DNA of 64,000 nucleotides from Proteus terrae subsp. cibarius (GTDB lineage Bacteria; Pseudomonadota; Gammaproteobacteria; Enterobacterales; Enterobacteriaceae), in assembly GCF_011045835.1 (NCBI RefSeq), contig NZ_CP047349.1, positions 2,108,001 to 2,172,000 of the forward strand, written 5' to 3'. The position numbers were made by a program, and so were the translations under genes. The notes beneath the pieces are model-generated. The model saw only the letters and a program-made list of their open reading frames with translations. It had not been told where the DNA came from and ran no database searches. Below, one piece after another: positions 57,489 to 64,000 of this stretch. Within the stretch, counting starts at the first letter, position 1. Every line of letters starts with the position of its first letter.

Positions 57489-57980
57489 ATGAAAATAAAA
57501 TCACTTATCGCAATCTCATTATTAAGCGCTAGCTTTTCTCTTTTCGCTGCAGAGAGTTCAACATCATCTACCAATATTCAAACTCAAAGTGTTATTCAGG
57601 CTCAAAAAGAGCTTAATGATTATGAAAAAATCATGATAGAAAAAGTCTGGGTAACGACAGATGCTATAGATGAAAAAGGTAATAAAACAAATGCAGATAA
57701 TGCACAAGTAAGCAATTATTTTGGCCTTGCTGAATACTACCCTAATGGCACGTTTATTATGTTTACACCTGAAGGTAAACAAAAAATGCAAGGTGACTGG
57801 TCAATCTCAGATGATGGAAAAATACGTACTTTAGTTGCTAAAGATACTGAAGGTAAAACACTGTTCACCCGAGATGTAGAAAATATCACAATTAAAAATG
57901 ACGAATATACCTACCGTATTTATCCAAATGCGGATGATCGTAATACCTATTTTGATATTATTCATCACGTTAAAAAATAA
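57489..57980 (+). CDS. exported DUF4822-like protein
   Basis: A 163-residue periplasmic protein. The signal peptide is about 1-20 (cleavage after LFA). The mature domain looks like a small beta-rich, lipocalin-type fold (YFGLAEYYPNGTFIMFTPEGKQKMQGDWSIS in part) as in DUF4822 proteins of Morganellaceae. The function is unknown. AAGGA precedes the ATG, and no operon partner is seen. Confidence 0.75.
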   Translation: MKIKSLIAISLLSASFSLFAAESSTSSTNIQTQSVIQAQKELNDYEKIMIEKVWVTTDAIDEKGNKTNADNAQVSNYFGLAEYYPNGTFIMFTPEGKQKMQGDWSISDDGKIRTLVAKDTEGKTLFTRDVENITIKNDEYTYRIYPNADDRNTYFDIIHHVKK

Positions 57981-58040
57981 ATTTAATACGTTGTTTTACC
58001 TGCAAATTAATCCTACTAAATTAGTCCAGCTTAATAAATA

Positions 58041-58071
58041 AAAAAGGGTTACTTATTTTTATAAGTAACCC
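58041..58071 (-). terminator. terminator of the RNA repair operon
   Basis: GGGTTACTTAT / ATAAGTAACCC stem with a 4-nt loop, continuing into a T-run on the minus strand. The plus side is also T-rich and could serve the exported-protein gene. Confidence 0.87.
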
Positions 58072-58122
58072 CCACTTTATTTTTATAACCTATTTGTCAT
58101 TTCACTGAAATTAATCAAATTA

Positions 58123-59259
58123 TTAAAGTATGCTCTGAGATTGCCCTTCAATCCAATAAATCACTTTATGCGCTTCTTCTGGTGTGGGAACTTCCAATTT
58201 ACTCAACATGCGTTCCATTACTTTAGCTGGTACAGCTTCATTTCGTGCATTATTTTGCCTCTGCCATTGCGCATAAGGAACTTCAATATAAACCAAGGTG
58301 ACTTTGGCATTATAGCGATAAAATAAAGATATAAGCTGGTCTCGCATTTTTCGCGTAATATTGGTGGCATTCCAAACAAAAGGTTTATGCTCTCGTAAAT
58401 AAATACGGGCTTGTTCTTTTGCTTGCTGTGCTATCCAACCATTAGCATCTCTATTATCAGGCTTAATATTATGCTTGCGACGGAGATCATCTAAACTAAC
58501 AATCGGAATATCTGCACAATGTTGGTGAATAAAGGTATCTTTTCCCATACCCGGTAGTCCACATAACACTGTAACCTCACTTCCTTTTTCAGGATAAGGC
58601 TCATAATTGCAATCCGTACTATTTTCTGTATAAAAATAGTGAAAACGAGCATCATCTGAAGGAAATGGAGCGACTCTACGCCAACAATTTAACTCTTCGC
58701 AATAAAGTGTAAATAGTGAAATTTTATCAAAAAGTGCCTGCTTATCTTCACAATCTCGCCCTAAAACATCAGCTTTAGCTAATAATGCCAATAAATAACA
58801 ATCAACTCTTAATGATGCAGCAAGCAGTGCTTTTTTAGGATCAGGTTTATCCATCACCCACAGCGGCAATCCATGAAAACGAACTAAAGCCGCGATCTGC
58901 TCTCTATCTGCAAAATTTAAAGGCACTTTTTCATATAGAAAAAGACGCGTTGTCAATTCACCTTTACGTGCATGACCCGGTGAAACAATTCGCCCCTCTT
59001 CTTCTCGTGTTGTAGAACGTTTTTCTACATCATGAAGAAGTGCCGAGATCCATAAAATTTGCTGTTCTCTTTCAGTTAACGTTTCATATTCTGGCAATGA
59101 TTTAACTGAATTGATTACTCTTTGTGTATGTATCGCCACATCACCTTCTGCATGATGAATAGGATCCTGCATAACACCTGCCATATCACTAATCTCATCA
59201 TACAGTTCACAGAGGTGTCCCCATGACATTTCAGTGTGTAATTTCTTATGAAGCATCAT
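58123..59259 (-). CDS. HD-Pnk type RNA end-healing enzyme (HD phosphohydrolase + P-loop kinase)
   Basis: A 378-residue bifunctional protein. The N-terminal HD domain holds His44, His76-Asp77 and His96 as likely metal ligands (in HAEGDV...HTQRV, LLHDVEK, SPGHARKG). The C-terminal P-loop kinase domain holds GLPGMGKDT at 234-242 and VSLDDLRR. This order is that of bacterial HD-Pnk enzymes, which remove 2',3'-cyclic phosphate or 3'-phosphate and add a 5'-phosphate to broken RNA. The ATG at 59257-59259 overlaps the ligase stop in ATGA, and CAGGAG lies just upstream; an earlier start would invade the ligase gene. With the next gene it makes a full heal-and-seal repair set. Confidence 0.87.
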   Translation of the reverse strand: MMLHKKLHTEMSWGHLCELYDEISDMAGVMQDPIHHAEGDVAIHTQRVINSVKSLPEYETLTEREQQILWISALLHDVEKRSTTREEEGRIVSPGHARKGELTTRLFLYEKVPLNFADREQIAALVRFHGLPLWVMDKPDPKKALLAASLRVDCYLLALLAKADVLGRDCEDKQALFDKISLFTLYCEELNCWRRVAPFPSDDARFHYFYTENSTDCNYEPYPEKGSEVTVLCGLPGMGKDTFIHQHCADIPIVSLDDLRRKHNIKPDNRDANGWIAQQAKEQARIYLREHKPFVWNATNITRKMRDQLISLFYRYNAKVTLVYIEVPYAQWQRQNNARNEAVPAKVMERMLSKLEVPTPEEAHKVIYWIEGQSQSIL

Positions 59260-59960
59260 TGAGACTCCTGTATTTTTTCCCAAATTAAAGGGGCTCTTCG
59301 CCAATTTGTTTTCCAATGAACATCTGTTTTAACATGGTCTTTTCTAACATATTTAAAAACACGATGTGAAAAATCATCTAAAGAAAACGACTGGGCATCT
59401 CGTGTAACAATGCCTTCCATTGGGCTTGGTTTTTGTGTTAAAACATCTTGTGATTGGAAAAAACTTGCCTGCTTGGCTTGTGAAACAATCATATTTTCAA
59501 AAGCAGTTTTATCCTGACATTCAGGTAGTTTCATTTCTGGCACCGTTGGTAAATCAAAGAGAGAAGCATAAAACTGCACTTCTTCCCAACTTAGCCATTT
59601 ATCTTTATAACGAACTGCAAACACATAAAAATATTCTTCTAAATGTGTATATTCAATAGAATGAATGGCATATAGATTTTCACCGAAAATATCTAACTCA
59701 CCTAAATCGTTTTTCATCATTTGCCAACGTTGACGCAATTGAGATGTCCACGCTGATTGAGTCGGGGTTGCATGTGAGCGTGCAAAAACCCCAATTTTAT
59801 TTAGGCAATTATTTTCTCCATCCAGTTTTTCTGTGTGGATAAGTTGTTTTATTTGGCAAATATCCTGCCACCATTGCGCATTTATACGATCGTCGTTTGT
59901 TGTACCTGGTGAAAAAGGATAGTGATAGGTTCTATCATATTTTTGTGATTGATTATTCAT
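59256..59960 (-). CDS. RNA ligase, Rnl2-like
   Basis: A 234-residue ATP-dependent ligase of the covalent nucleotidyltransferase superfamily. Motif I is KLDGEN with adenylated Lys45; Asn-/Glu-containing GEN (93-95) fits motif III; motif IV is EGIVTRD (182-188), and motif V is FKYVRKDHV with Lys203 and Lys207. It lacks an obvious C-terminal Rnl2 extension. It is cotranscribed with the HD-Pnk gene (ATGA overlap). Predicted substrates are RNA nicks or broken tRNA, as after ribotoxin attack. Confidence 0.86.
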   Translation of the reverse strand: MNNQSQKYDRTYHYPFSPGTTNDDRINAQWWQDICQIKQLIHTEKLDGENNCLNKIGVFARSHATPTQSAWTSQLRQRWQMMKNDLGELDIFGENLYAIHSIEYTHLEEYFYVFAVRYKDKWLSWEEVQFYASLFDLPTVPEMKLPECQDKTAFENMIVSQAKQASFFQSQDVLTQKPSPMEGIVTRDAQSFSLDDFSHRVFKYVRKDHVKTDVHWKTNWRRAPLIWEKIQESQ

Positions 59961-60209
59961 TATTTAATACTCATTAAGTAACAGAAGGTCTACCAAATTA
60001 AAAGAAAAATTCGGTAAGTTTATTTTTCTGTATTTGCACTATATCCTTCAGTGCCTTAATGCGTATTACATAACAACGACCTAAATAATCAAAAGAGAGA
60101 GGAAAATAAATTTAGACAGATACTACCTGTAAGTTTTCCAAAGAGCTAGAAATTTAATGTTATTTATTTTTCTTGGTTAAGAGTTATTAAGAGATGGCAA
60201 AAATAAGTA

Positions 60210-60767
60210 TTACCGGGGATATTGGATAATATTTTTAGACTTAATCAGATTTTCAGGAAGAATAAGTGGATTATCTGAAATAAATGGCATATCTAATTTT
60301 CGAGTACCAGTAGAAATAGAAACCCCTGCTTTTAACCATGCTGTAGCAACTAGCTCAGTACAATAAACACCTTGCCCGGAATGAATACTAAAATTTTCAC
60401 CCACTCGTTCTAATGCAGTTTGCACTGCAATCTCTCTTGCTTCTTCACTTCCTTTCACTTGGTAAAAACGAACTGAATTAGGCTTTGCTCGACTAATGAA
60501 AAATTCAAGACTATCCACAATAACACCACCTTTTATATTACTATGTTCACTGGGTGTAGAATGGATCACTTGAATGCCGTTATCAGAGATCCACAGCATA
60601 CCTACGTGGCTAAACCCGCTTTTATCAACTTGTTTAATTATCTCACTAATAACTTCATCGCCATCCCGAAAAACCAAATCACCGTTTTTTAAGTCATGAG
60701 GCAAAGCGAGTGCATAAAATGCACTCACTAAGAATAAAGCGACAATATTAAATATGTGAACTATCAT
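60210..60767 (-). CDS. YiiX/C92-type permuted NlpC/P60 cysteine hydrolase, exported
   Basis: A 185-residue protein with a signal peptide (about 1-22) then the circularly permuted papain-like fold of YiiX/YaeF enzymes: GDLVFR, catalytic His54 in GFSHVGML, and catalytic Cys136 in GVYCTELVATAW. Such enzymes are thought to cut peptidoglycan stem peptides or lipids; the substrate is unknown. The ATG overlaps the stop of the upstream lipoprotein in ATGA (60764-60767), so the two are coupled. An earlier in-frame Met would lie within that gene. Confidence 0.8.
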   Translation of the reverse strand: MIVHIFNIVALFLVSAFYALALPHDLKNGDLVFRDGDEVISEIIKQVDKSGFSHVGMLWISDNGIQVIHSTPSEHSNIKGGVIVDSLEFFISRAKPNSVRFYQVKGSEEAREIAVQTALERVGENFSIHSGQGVYCTELVATAWLKAGVSISTGTRKLDMPFISDNPLILPENLIKSKNIIQYPR

Positions 60768-61171
60768 TTGATGGCAACTTTCCATTTACCATCAACATTA
60801 ATCATCTCTTGTGCTTGATTTTTTTCTACACCATCTTTTAATACAGTTTTTAATGTCACAATTGCACTATTTTTATCTTCACTGTATTCAATGCTGATAA
60901 CTTCAACTTTGCTCAAGCCACCTTGCTTTTTAACTTGTTTTCCAGTCTCTTCTACAATCATTTTAAATTTGCTATTAAATTGTTCAGTTCTTGGATCTCC
61001 TTCCATATCACCTAAATGAATTAATGAAATGACTTTATCCCCATTTCCTTCTGCAATTGCTTCGACAAATGCAACAGCAGCTTGCCCTGGATCATCCGTT
61101 TTATCACCACAAGCTGATAATGTCATGACTGTAAATATTAAAAACAGAGAACTTATAATTTTCTTTAACAT
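60764..61171 (-). CDS. small lipoprotein, DUF4878-like
   Basis: A 135-residue lipoprotein. Signal peptide ends in lipobox LSAC with Cys21. The mature domain has the cystatin/NTF2-like pattern of DUF4878 (PGQAAVAFVEAIAEGN at the start, SAIVTLKTVLKDG and INVDGKWKV at the end), a fold often used for binding in envelope proteins. Asp follows Cys by two residues (CGD). It is cotranscribed with the C92-type hydrolase and may anchor or inhibit it. Confidence 0.75.
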   Translation of the reverse strand: MLKKIISSLFLIFTVMTLSACGDKTDDPGQAAVAFVEAIAEGNGDKVISLIHLGDMEGDPRTEQFNSKFKMIVEETGKQVKKQGGLSKVEVISIEYSEDKNSAIVTLKTVLKDGVEKNQAQEMINVDGKWKVAIK

Positions 61172-62069
61172 AATTCACCATCACCATAAAAAGTTATTTT
61201 GACCAAAAAAATCTTATATAAAATATTTTCTATATTAAAATATAAGGTAGCAAATACATTATTTAAAATTAATTTTATAAAGAGAGCTAACTTCGCCTTT
61301 TCTATTGATAAAGTATACGCGATAAAAATAGATTTCGGCATATTTTTATATCACTCACTATTTGTGTGTAGAGGTTAGATGAGATTTAATTAGTTTTGCA
61401 ACATATCATAAAAAGAGCAATTCCAATTATCACAGGGAATTCACTAGTTAAACAATAAAAGTGATTTATTTTTATCCTTTATAATCAATAAATAAGAAAG
61501 AATTTATCTCAACTTTGACTTTTTACTTTAACTTTAACTTTAACTTTAACTTTAACTTTAACTTTAACTTTAACTTTAACTTTAACTTTAACTTTAACTT
61601 TAACTTTAAGAATATAATTAAGATCAAGTATTAATAAGAATAAACTTTATTATTTTTGTAACAATCTTGAAATAAAATTATTCTCTATTTATTGCTATAA
61701 CCACTTAATTTTTGCTAAATATAATGTATTTTAATTTATCTAATTAACAAACATCATTTAAATTAATATTTCATAGAAAATATCAATTTAACATTACAAA
61801 TAACAATATTACAACAACAAAATAGACTAAAAAACAATTCTATTTGTTTTCATAATATATCATAGTATATTATTGCCTAATATTTAGGTCTTTTGCCTAT
61901 AACACATTGCAAAAAAATACAAATAAACACTAGAAAAATTGTGACCACATACACCTTTTTGCATCATTAATGCTATTTAAGACAAATATAAACTGCTTTT
62001 TTATCAACAAATAGGTAATCTAACGGTCTTATTTTGATGACCAAACATGAATAGTTAAAAGGGTATTTT
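61172..62069. other. gene-free region holding a hexanucleotide repeat
   Basis: About 900 bp without a recognisable gene. It holds the tandem repeat at 61525-61608 described separately, the promoter side of the lipoprotein gene, and very AT-rich flanking DNA up to the small exported-protein gene. No RNA gene is apparent. Confidence 0.5.
61525..61608. repeat. hexanucleotide tandem repeat, 14 copies of ACTTTA
   Basis: ACTTTA is repeated 14 times without interruption (84 bp), preceded by a partly matching ACTTTG-ACTTTTT entry. The tract is on the plus strand; the minus strand reads TAAAGT. It lies about 350 bp upstream of the lipoprotein ATG, in a non-coding region, so length changes would not shift a frame but could alter promoter spacing. 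Confidence 0.95.
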
Positions 62070-62327
62070 ATGTTTACTTCACAGCTCATGCTGGTCGGTT
62101 ATGTGTTATTGGTAAGTCCTTGTGGAAATGATTCTTGTGATGCAGTTCCTGTTACAGAAACAATTTATACTAAAGATGAATGCACAACACGGCTTAACTA
62201 CTTAAAACAAAAAAGACCGGACTTTATTATTTTCTGTGGAGAAGTCTTGAGAGATCCTGAAGTTACTGATGAAAATCCTTATCTCATCCCACCAGATAGT
62301 GTAGACGACGTTTTCAAAGTTAAGTAA
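62070..62327 (+). CDS. small protein of unknown function, four Cys (YebW/DUF1482-like)
   Basis: An 85-residue protein with a short hydrophobic N-terminus (about 5-16), then SPCGNDSCD, a DECTTRLNY segment and FCGEVL. The layout recalls E. coli YebW (DUF1482), where a hydrophobic start leads into two Cys-containing stretches, but the match is loose. AAGGG precedes the ATG. The Cys pairs suggest disulfides and export or membrane anchoring. Confidence 0.55.
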   Translation: MFTSQLMLVGYVLLVSPCGNDSCDAVPVTETIYTKDECTTRLNYLKQKRPDFIIFCGEVLRDPEVTDENPYLIPPDSVDDVFKVK

Positions 62328-62437
62328 TTAATTTATTCTTAATTTTATGATTAGGATAAAATACAATTTAATTTGTTTTCTTTTTACGATATACTCTTTG
62401 TACTTGAATATGTAAGGACACGTATTAGGAGTCACTA

Positions 62438-63130
62438 ATGTCTATTGCGAAACGTACCAAAAATAAACGCATTGCGTTAGGTTTAACACAATCAGAACTT
62501 GCTACTTTAGCAAGTACAACGCAGCAATCCATAGAACAGCTAGAAAGTGGTAAAACTAAACGTCCCCGTTTTTTACCTGAATTAGCAAAAGCATTAAATT
62601 GTGATTTAGCTTGGCTACTCGAAGGTGAAGAACAACTCAATGTGAATTCTGAAATTCCGCCAGAGAATGAATGGCAACCAGTAAGCGAATGGGACAGTAA
62701 TACCCCTTTAGGTGCTGATGAAGTGGAAATTCCCTATTTTAAAAGTATCGAACTCGCAGCGGGTGACGGTTGTTGTACAAACGAAGATCATAATGGATAT
62801 AAATTGAGATTTTCAAAAAGCACATTACGCCGTTATGGCGCATCTTCTCAGAACGTTATTTGCTTTTCTGTTTATGGCGATAGTATGTCACCTGTTATTC
62901 CAAATGGCTCAACAGTCACCGTTGATACAGGCAACACACGTATTGTCGATGGTGGCATTTATGCTATCGAACAAGATGCCTTATTTAGAATAAAACTGCT
63001 TTACCGTCAACCGGGCGGTAAATTGATTATACGTAGCTATAATAAAGACGAATTTCCTGATGAATCTGCGGAAACTGATTCTGTAAAAATTATGGGACGT
63101 ATTATCCATTGGTCAGTAATGGCTTGGTAA
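62438..63130 (+). CDS. XRE-type repressor with S24 peptidase-like domain
   Basis: A 230-residue LexA/CI-like regulator. An HTH_3 domain (about 8-62: [22 protein letters not shown]...) precedes an S24 domain with the Ser-Lys dyad Ser149 in GDSMSP and Lys186 in FRIKLL. The expected cleavage site before it reads IELAAGDG (about 105-110), with Ala-Gly at 108-109. It resembles chromosomal phage-type repressors, but no other phage genes are near. It may respond to DNA damage by self-cleavage, or act constitutively. Confidence 0.83.
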   Translation: MSIAKRTKNKRIALGLTQSELATLASTTQQSIEQLESGKTKRPRFLPELAKALNCDLAWLLEGEEQLNVNSEIPPENEWQPVSEWDSNTPLGADEVEIPYFKSIELAAGDGCCTNEDHNGYKLRFSKSTLRRYGASSQNVICFSVYGDSMSPVIPNGSTVTVDTGNTRIVDGGIYAIEQDALFRIKLLYRQPGGKLIIRSYNKDEFPDESAETDSVKIMGRIIHWSVMAW

Positions 63131-63151
63131 TCAATAAGCAAGGCAATAATT

Positions 63152-63778
63152 TCACAGTATAGAATTTTCAGTAACAACTTGTCCTTTAGATAATAAAACC
63201 GTTTTATCTGCTAGCGCTCTGATTTCACGAGGCTCATGAGTAACCATGATCATCGTTATTTCCTTAGATTTTAAGGAATCAATTAAATCCCAAAGCTGAT
63301 AACGTGTTTCCCAATCCAAACTCGAAAAAGGTTCATCCAGTAGTAAAAGTTTGGGTTGGCTAATAAGAGCTCTAGCCAATGCGACGCGTTGTTGCTCCCC
63401 TCCTGAAATTTGATGAGGATAACGTGTTGCGAGATGTGCAATTCCCATTTGCTCTAATATCGCCGTTTCTCTCTCCTTGCTTCGTTTCTGTTTTGCACCA
63501 TATTGTGCTAGCCATAAATTTTGTGTCACCGTCATAAATGGAAATAAATAAAGCCGCTGATTTAAATATCGACAAGAACGTAACCACACTGGTTGTTTAT
63601 TTATATTTTTATCTGCAAGGTAGATATCACCGGAGTATGAAGTATATCCAGCAATCGCATTTAAAAGCGTTGTTTTACCACTTCCAGATGTACCACTTAT
63701 TCCTAAGCATGTTCCTTTTTCTACTTTCAGTGAAATATCTTTTAATATACCCGTTGTTAATGAACGAATTTCTAGCAT
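63152..63778 (-). CDS. ABC transporter ATPase, ModC-like short form
   Basis: A 208-residue ATP-binding subunit: Walker A GTSGSGKTT (about 29-37), signature ISGGEQQRVALARAL, Walker B LLLLDEPFSSLD and the His switch MVTHEP. It lacks the C-terminal MOP/TOBE regulatory domain of E. coli ModC (352 residues). The permease fragment upstream is ModB-like, so molybdate or tungstate is the best guess. The ATG overlaps the permease stop by 7 bp. An open frame running 26 codons further upstream is not conserved and was rejected. Confidence 0.83.
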   Translation of the reverse strand: MLEIRSLTTGILKDISLKVEKGTCLGISGTSGSGKTTLLNAIAGYTSYSGDIYLADKNINKQPVWLRSCRYLNQRLYLFPFMTVTQNLWLAQYGAKQKRSKERETAILEQMGIAHLATRYPHQISGGEQQRVALARALISQPKLLLLDEPFSSLDWETRYQLWDLIDSLKSKEITMIMVTHEPREIRALADKTVLLSKGQVVTENSIL

Positions 63779-64000
63779 GATCTTTTCCTTTCTCGCTGTA
63801 AACGATGTAACGCAAATAATAAAATAATCGCGATAGCGATAAGAATAAGTGCACAACCTATTGCCAGAGTGAAGTCTCCGCTGGCGATATTTAAATAAAT
63901 TGCCATTGGTAACGTTTCTGTTTTTAATCTTGTTGCACCAGCTAACATTAACGTAGCGCCAAATTCACCTAAGGCTCTAGAAAATGCAATGATACTTCCA
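63772..64000 (-). CDS. ABC transporter permease, ModB-like, C-terminal part
   Basis: Cut by the window edge: the last 75 residues before the TAG are visible. They include the EAA-loop motif FSRALGEFGATLML, which is typical of ModB permeases, an extracellular loop (TETLPMAIYLNIASGDF), a final membrane helix and a basic tail. It overlaps the ATPase gene. The substrate-binding protein would be expected upstream, outside the window. Confidence 0.8.
   Translation of the reverse strand, partial: GSIIAFSRALGEFGATLMLAGATRLKTETLPMAIYLNIASGDFTLAIGCALILIAIAIILLFALHRLQRERKRSC

Noticed and set aside
61525..61608. Hexamer repeat as a CRISPR array
   Set aside because: Units are 6 bp and contiguous, with no spacers and no cas genes.

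Overview
The window reads as a chromosomal segment of an AT-rich enterobacterium of the Proteus / Morganellaceae type. The evidence is low GC, a backbone of housekeeping genes whose proteins closely resemble E. coli ones, and gene blocks in enterobacterial order: tdk/hns, galU-rssB-ychJ-purU-tRNA-Tyr, xthA, topB-selD-ydjA/sppA, ansA-pncA, yeaC-msrB-gapA-yeaD-mipA, dadA-dadX, fadR/nhaB-dsbB and uvrY-uvrC-pgsA-glyW-cysT-leuZ. The genus is inferred from content and composition; no search was run.

Layout. 1-7.2 kb: a possible gene end, tdk, hns, a UDP-glucuronate-type epimerase placed between hns and galU, galU, rssB, ychJ-purU and a tRNA-Tyr gene with its promoter. 7.2-13 kb: a LysR regulator abutting the tRNA, xthA, topB, selD, ydjA. 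13.5-21.5 kb: sppA, ansA-pncA, yeaC, msrB, gapA, yeaD, mipA. 21.5-30 kb: an isolated hypF, the D-alanine catabolic pair dadA-dadX, fadR, nhaB, dsbB. 30-38.5 kb is accessory: a DUF333 lipoprotein, an SMR pump, a SotB-like exporter, a small membrane protein, a methyltransferase, a DUF305 metal-type periplasmic protein behind a MerR-type promoter, a YqhC/YqhD-like pair, and a family 9 glycosyltransferase broken by one stop codon. 38.6-43.4 kb: a decayed IS200-like element, then a PLD-SF2 helicase (DUF3427 type) overlapping a Nudix hydrolase gene, bounded on both sides by near copies of the tRNA-Leu 3' end plus its terminator.

43.4-47.3 kb: the tRNA operon Gly-Cys-Leu-Leu-Leu (Leu triplicated) with a clear promoter, then pgsA, uvrC and a UvrY relative that has lost its phosphoacceptor site. 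47.5-52.3 kb: a GFA-fold protein, a very large DUF2339 membrane protein and a class II fructose bisphosphatase. 52.4-56.6 kb: a four-gene operon (DeoR-HTH/PfkB kinase fusion, GATase1-like protein, DMT transporter, phosphotriesterase-family hydrolase) behind a palindromic, CRP-like site. 57-64 kb: a possible tiny coupled ORF pair, a DUF4822-like periplasmic protein, a two-gene RNA repair module (HD-Pnk healing enzyme plus RNA ligase), a lipoprotein/C92-type cysteine hydrolase pair, a 14-copy hexanucleotide repeat, a small exported protein, an S24-type repressor, and the start of a molybdate-like ABC transporter cut by the window edge.

The most unusual items are the RNA repair module, the helicase/Nudix island with its tRNA-derived boundaries, the UvrY protein with a dead receiver, the regulator-kinase fusion operon, and the hexanucleotide tract. 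No CRISPR array, intact prophage or integrase was seen.
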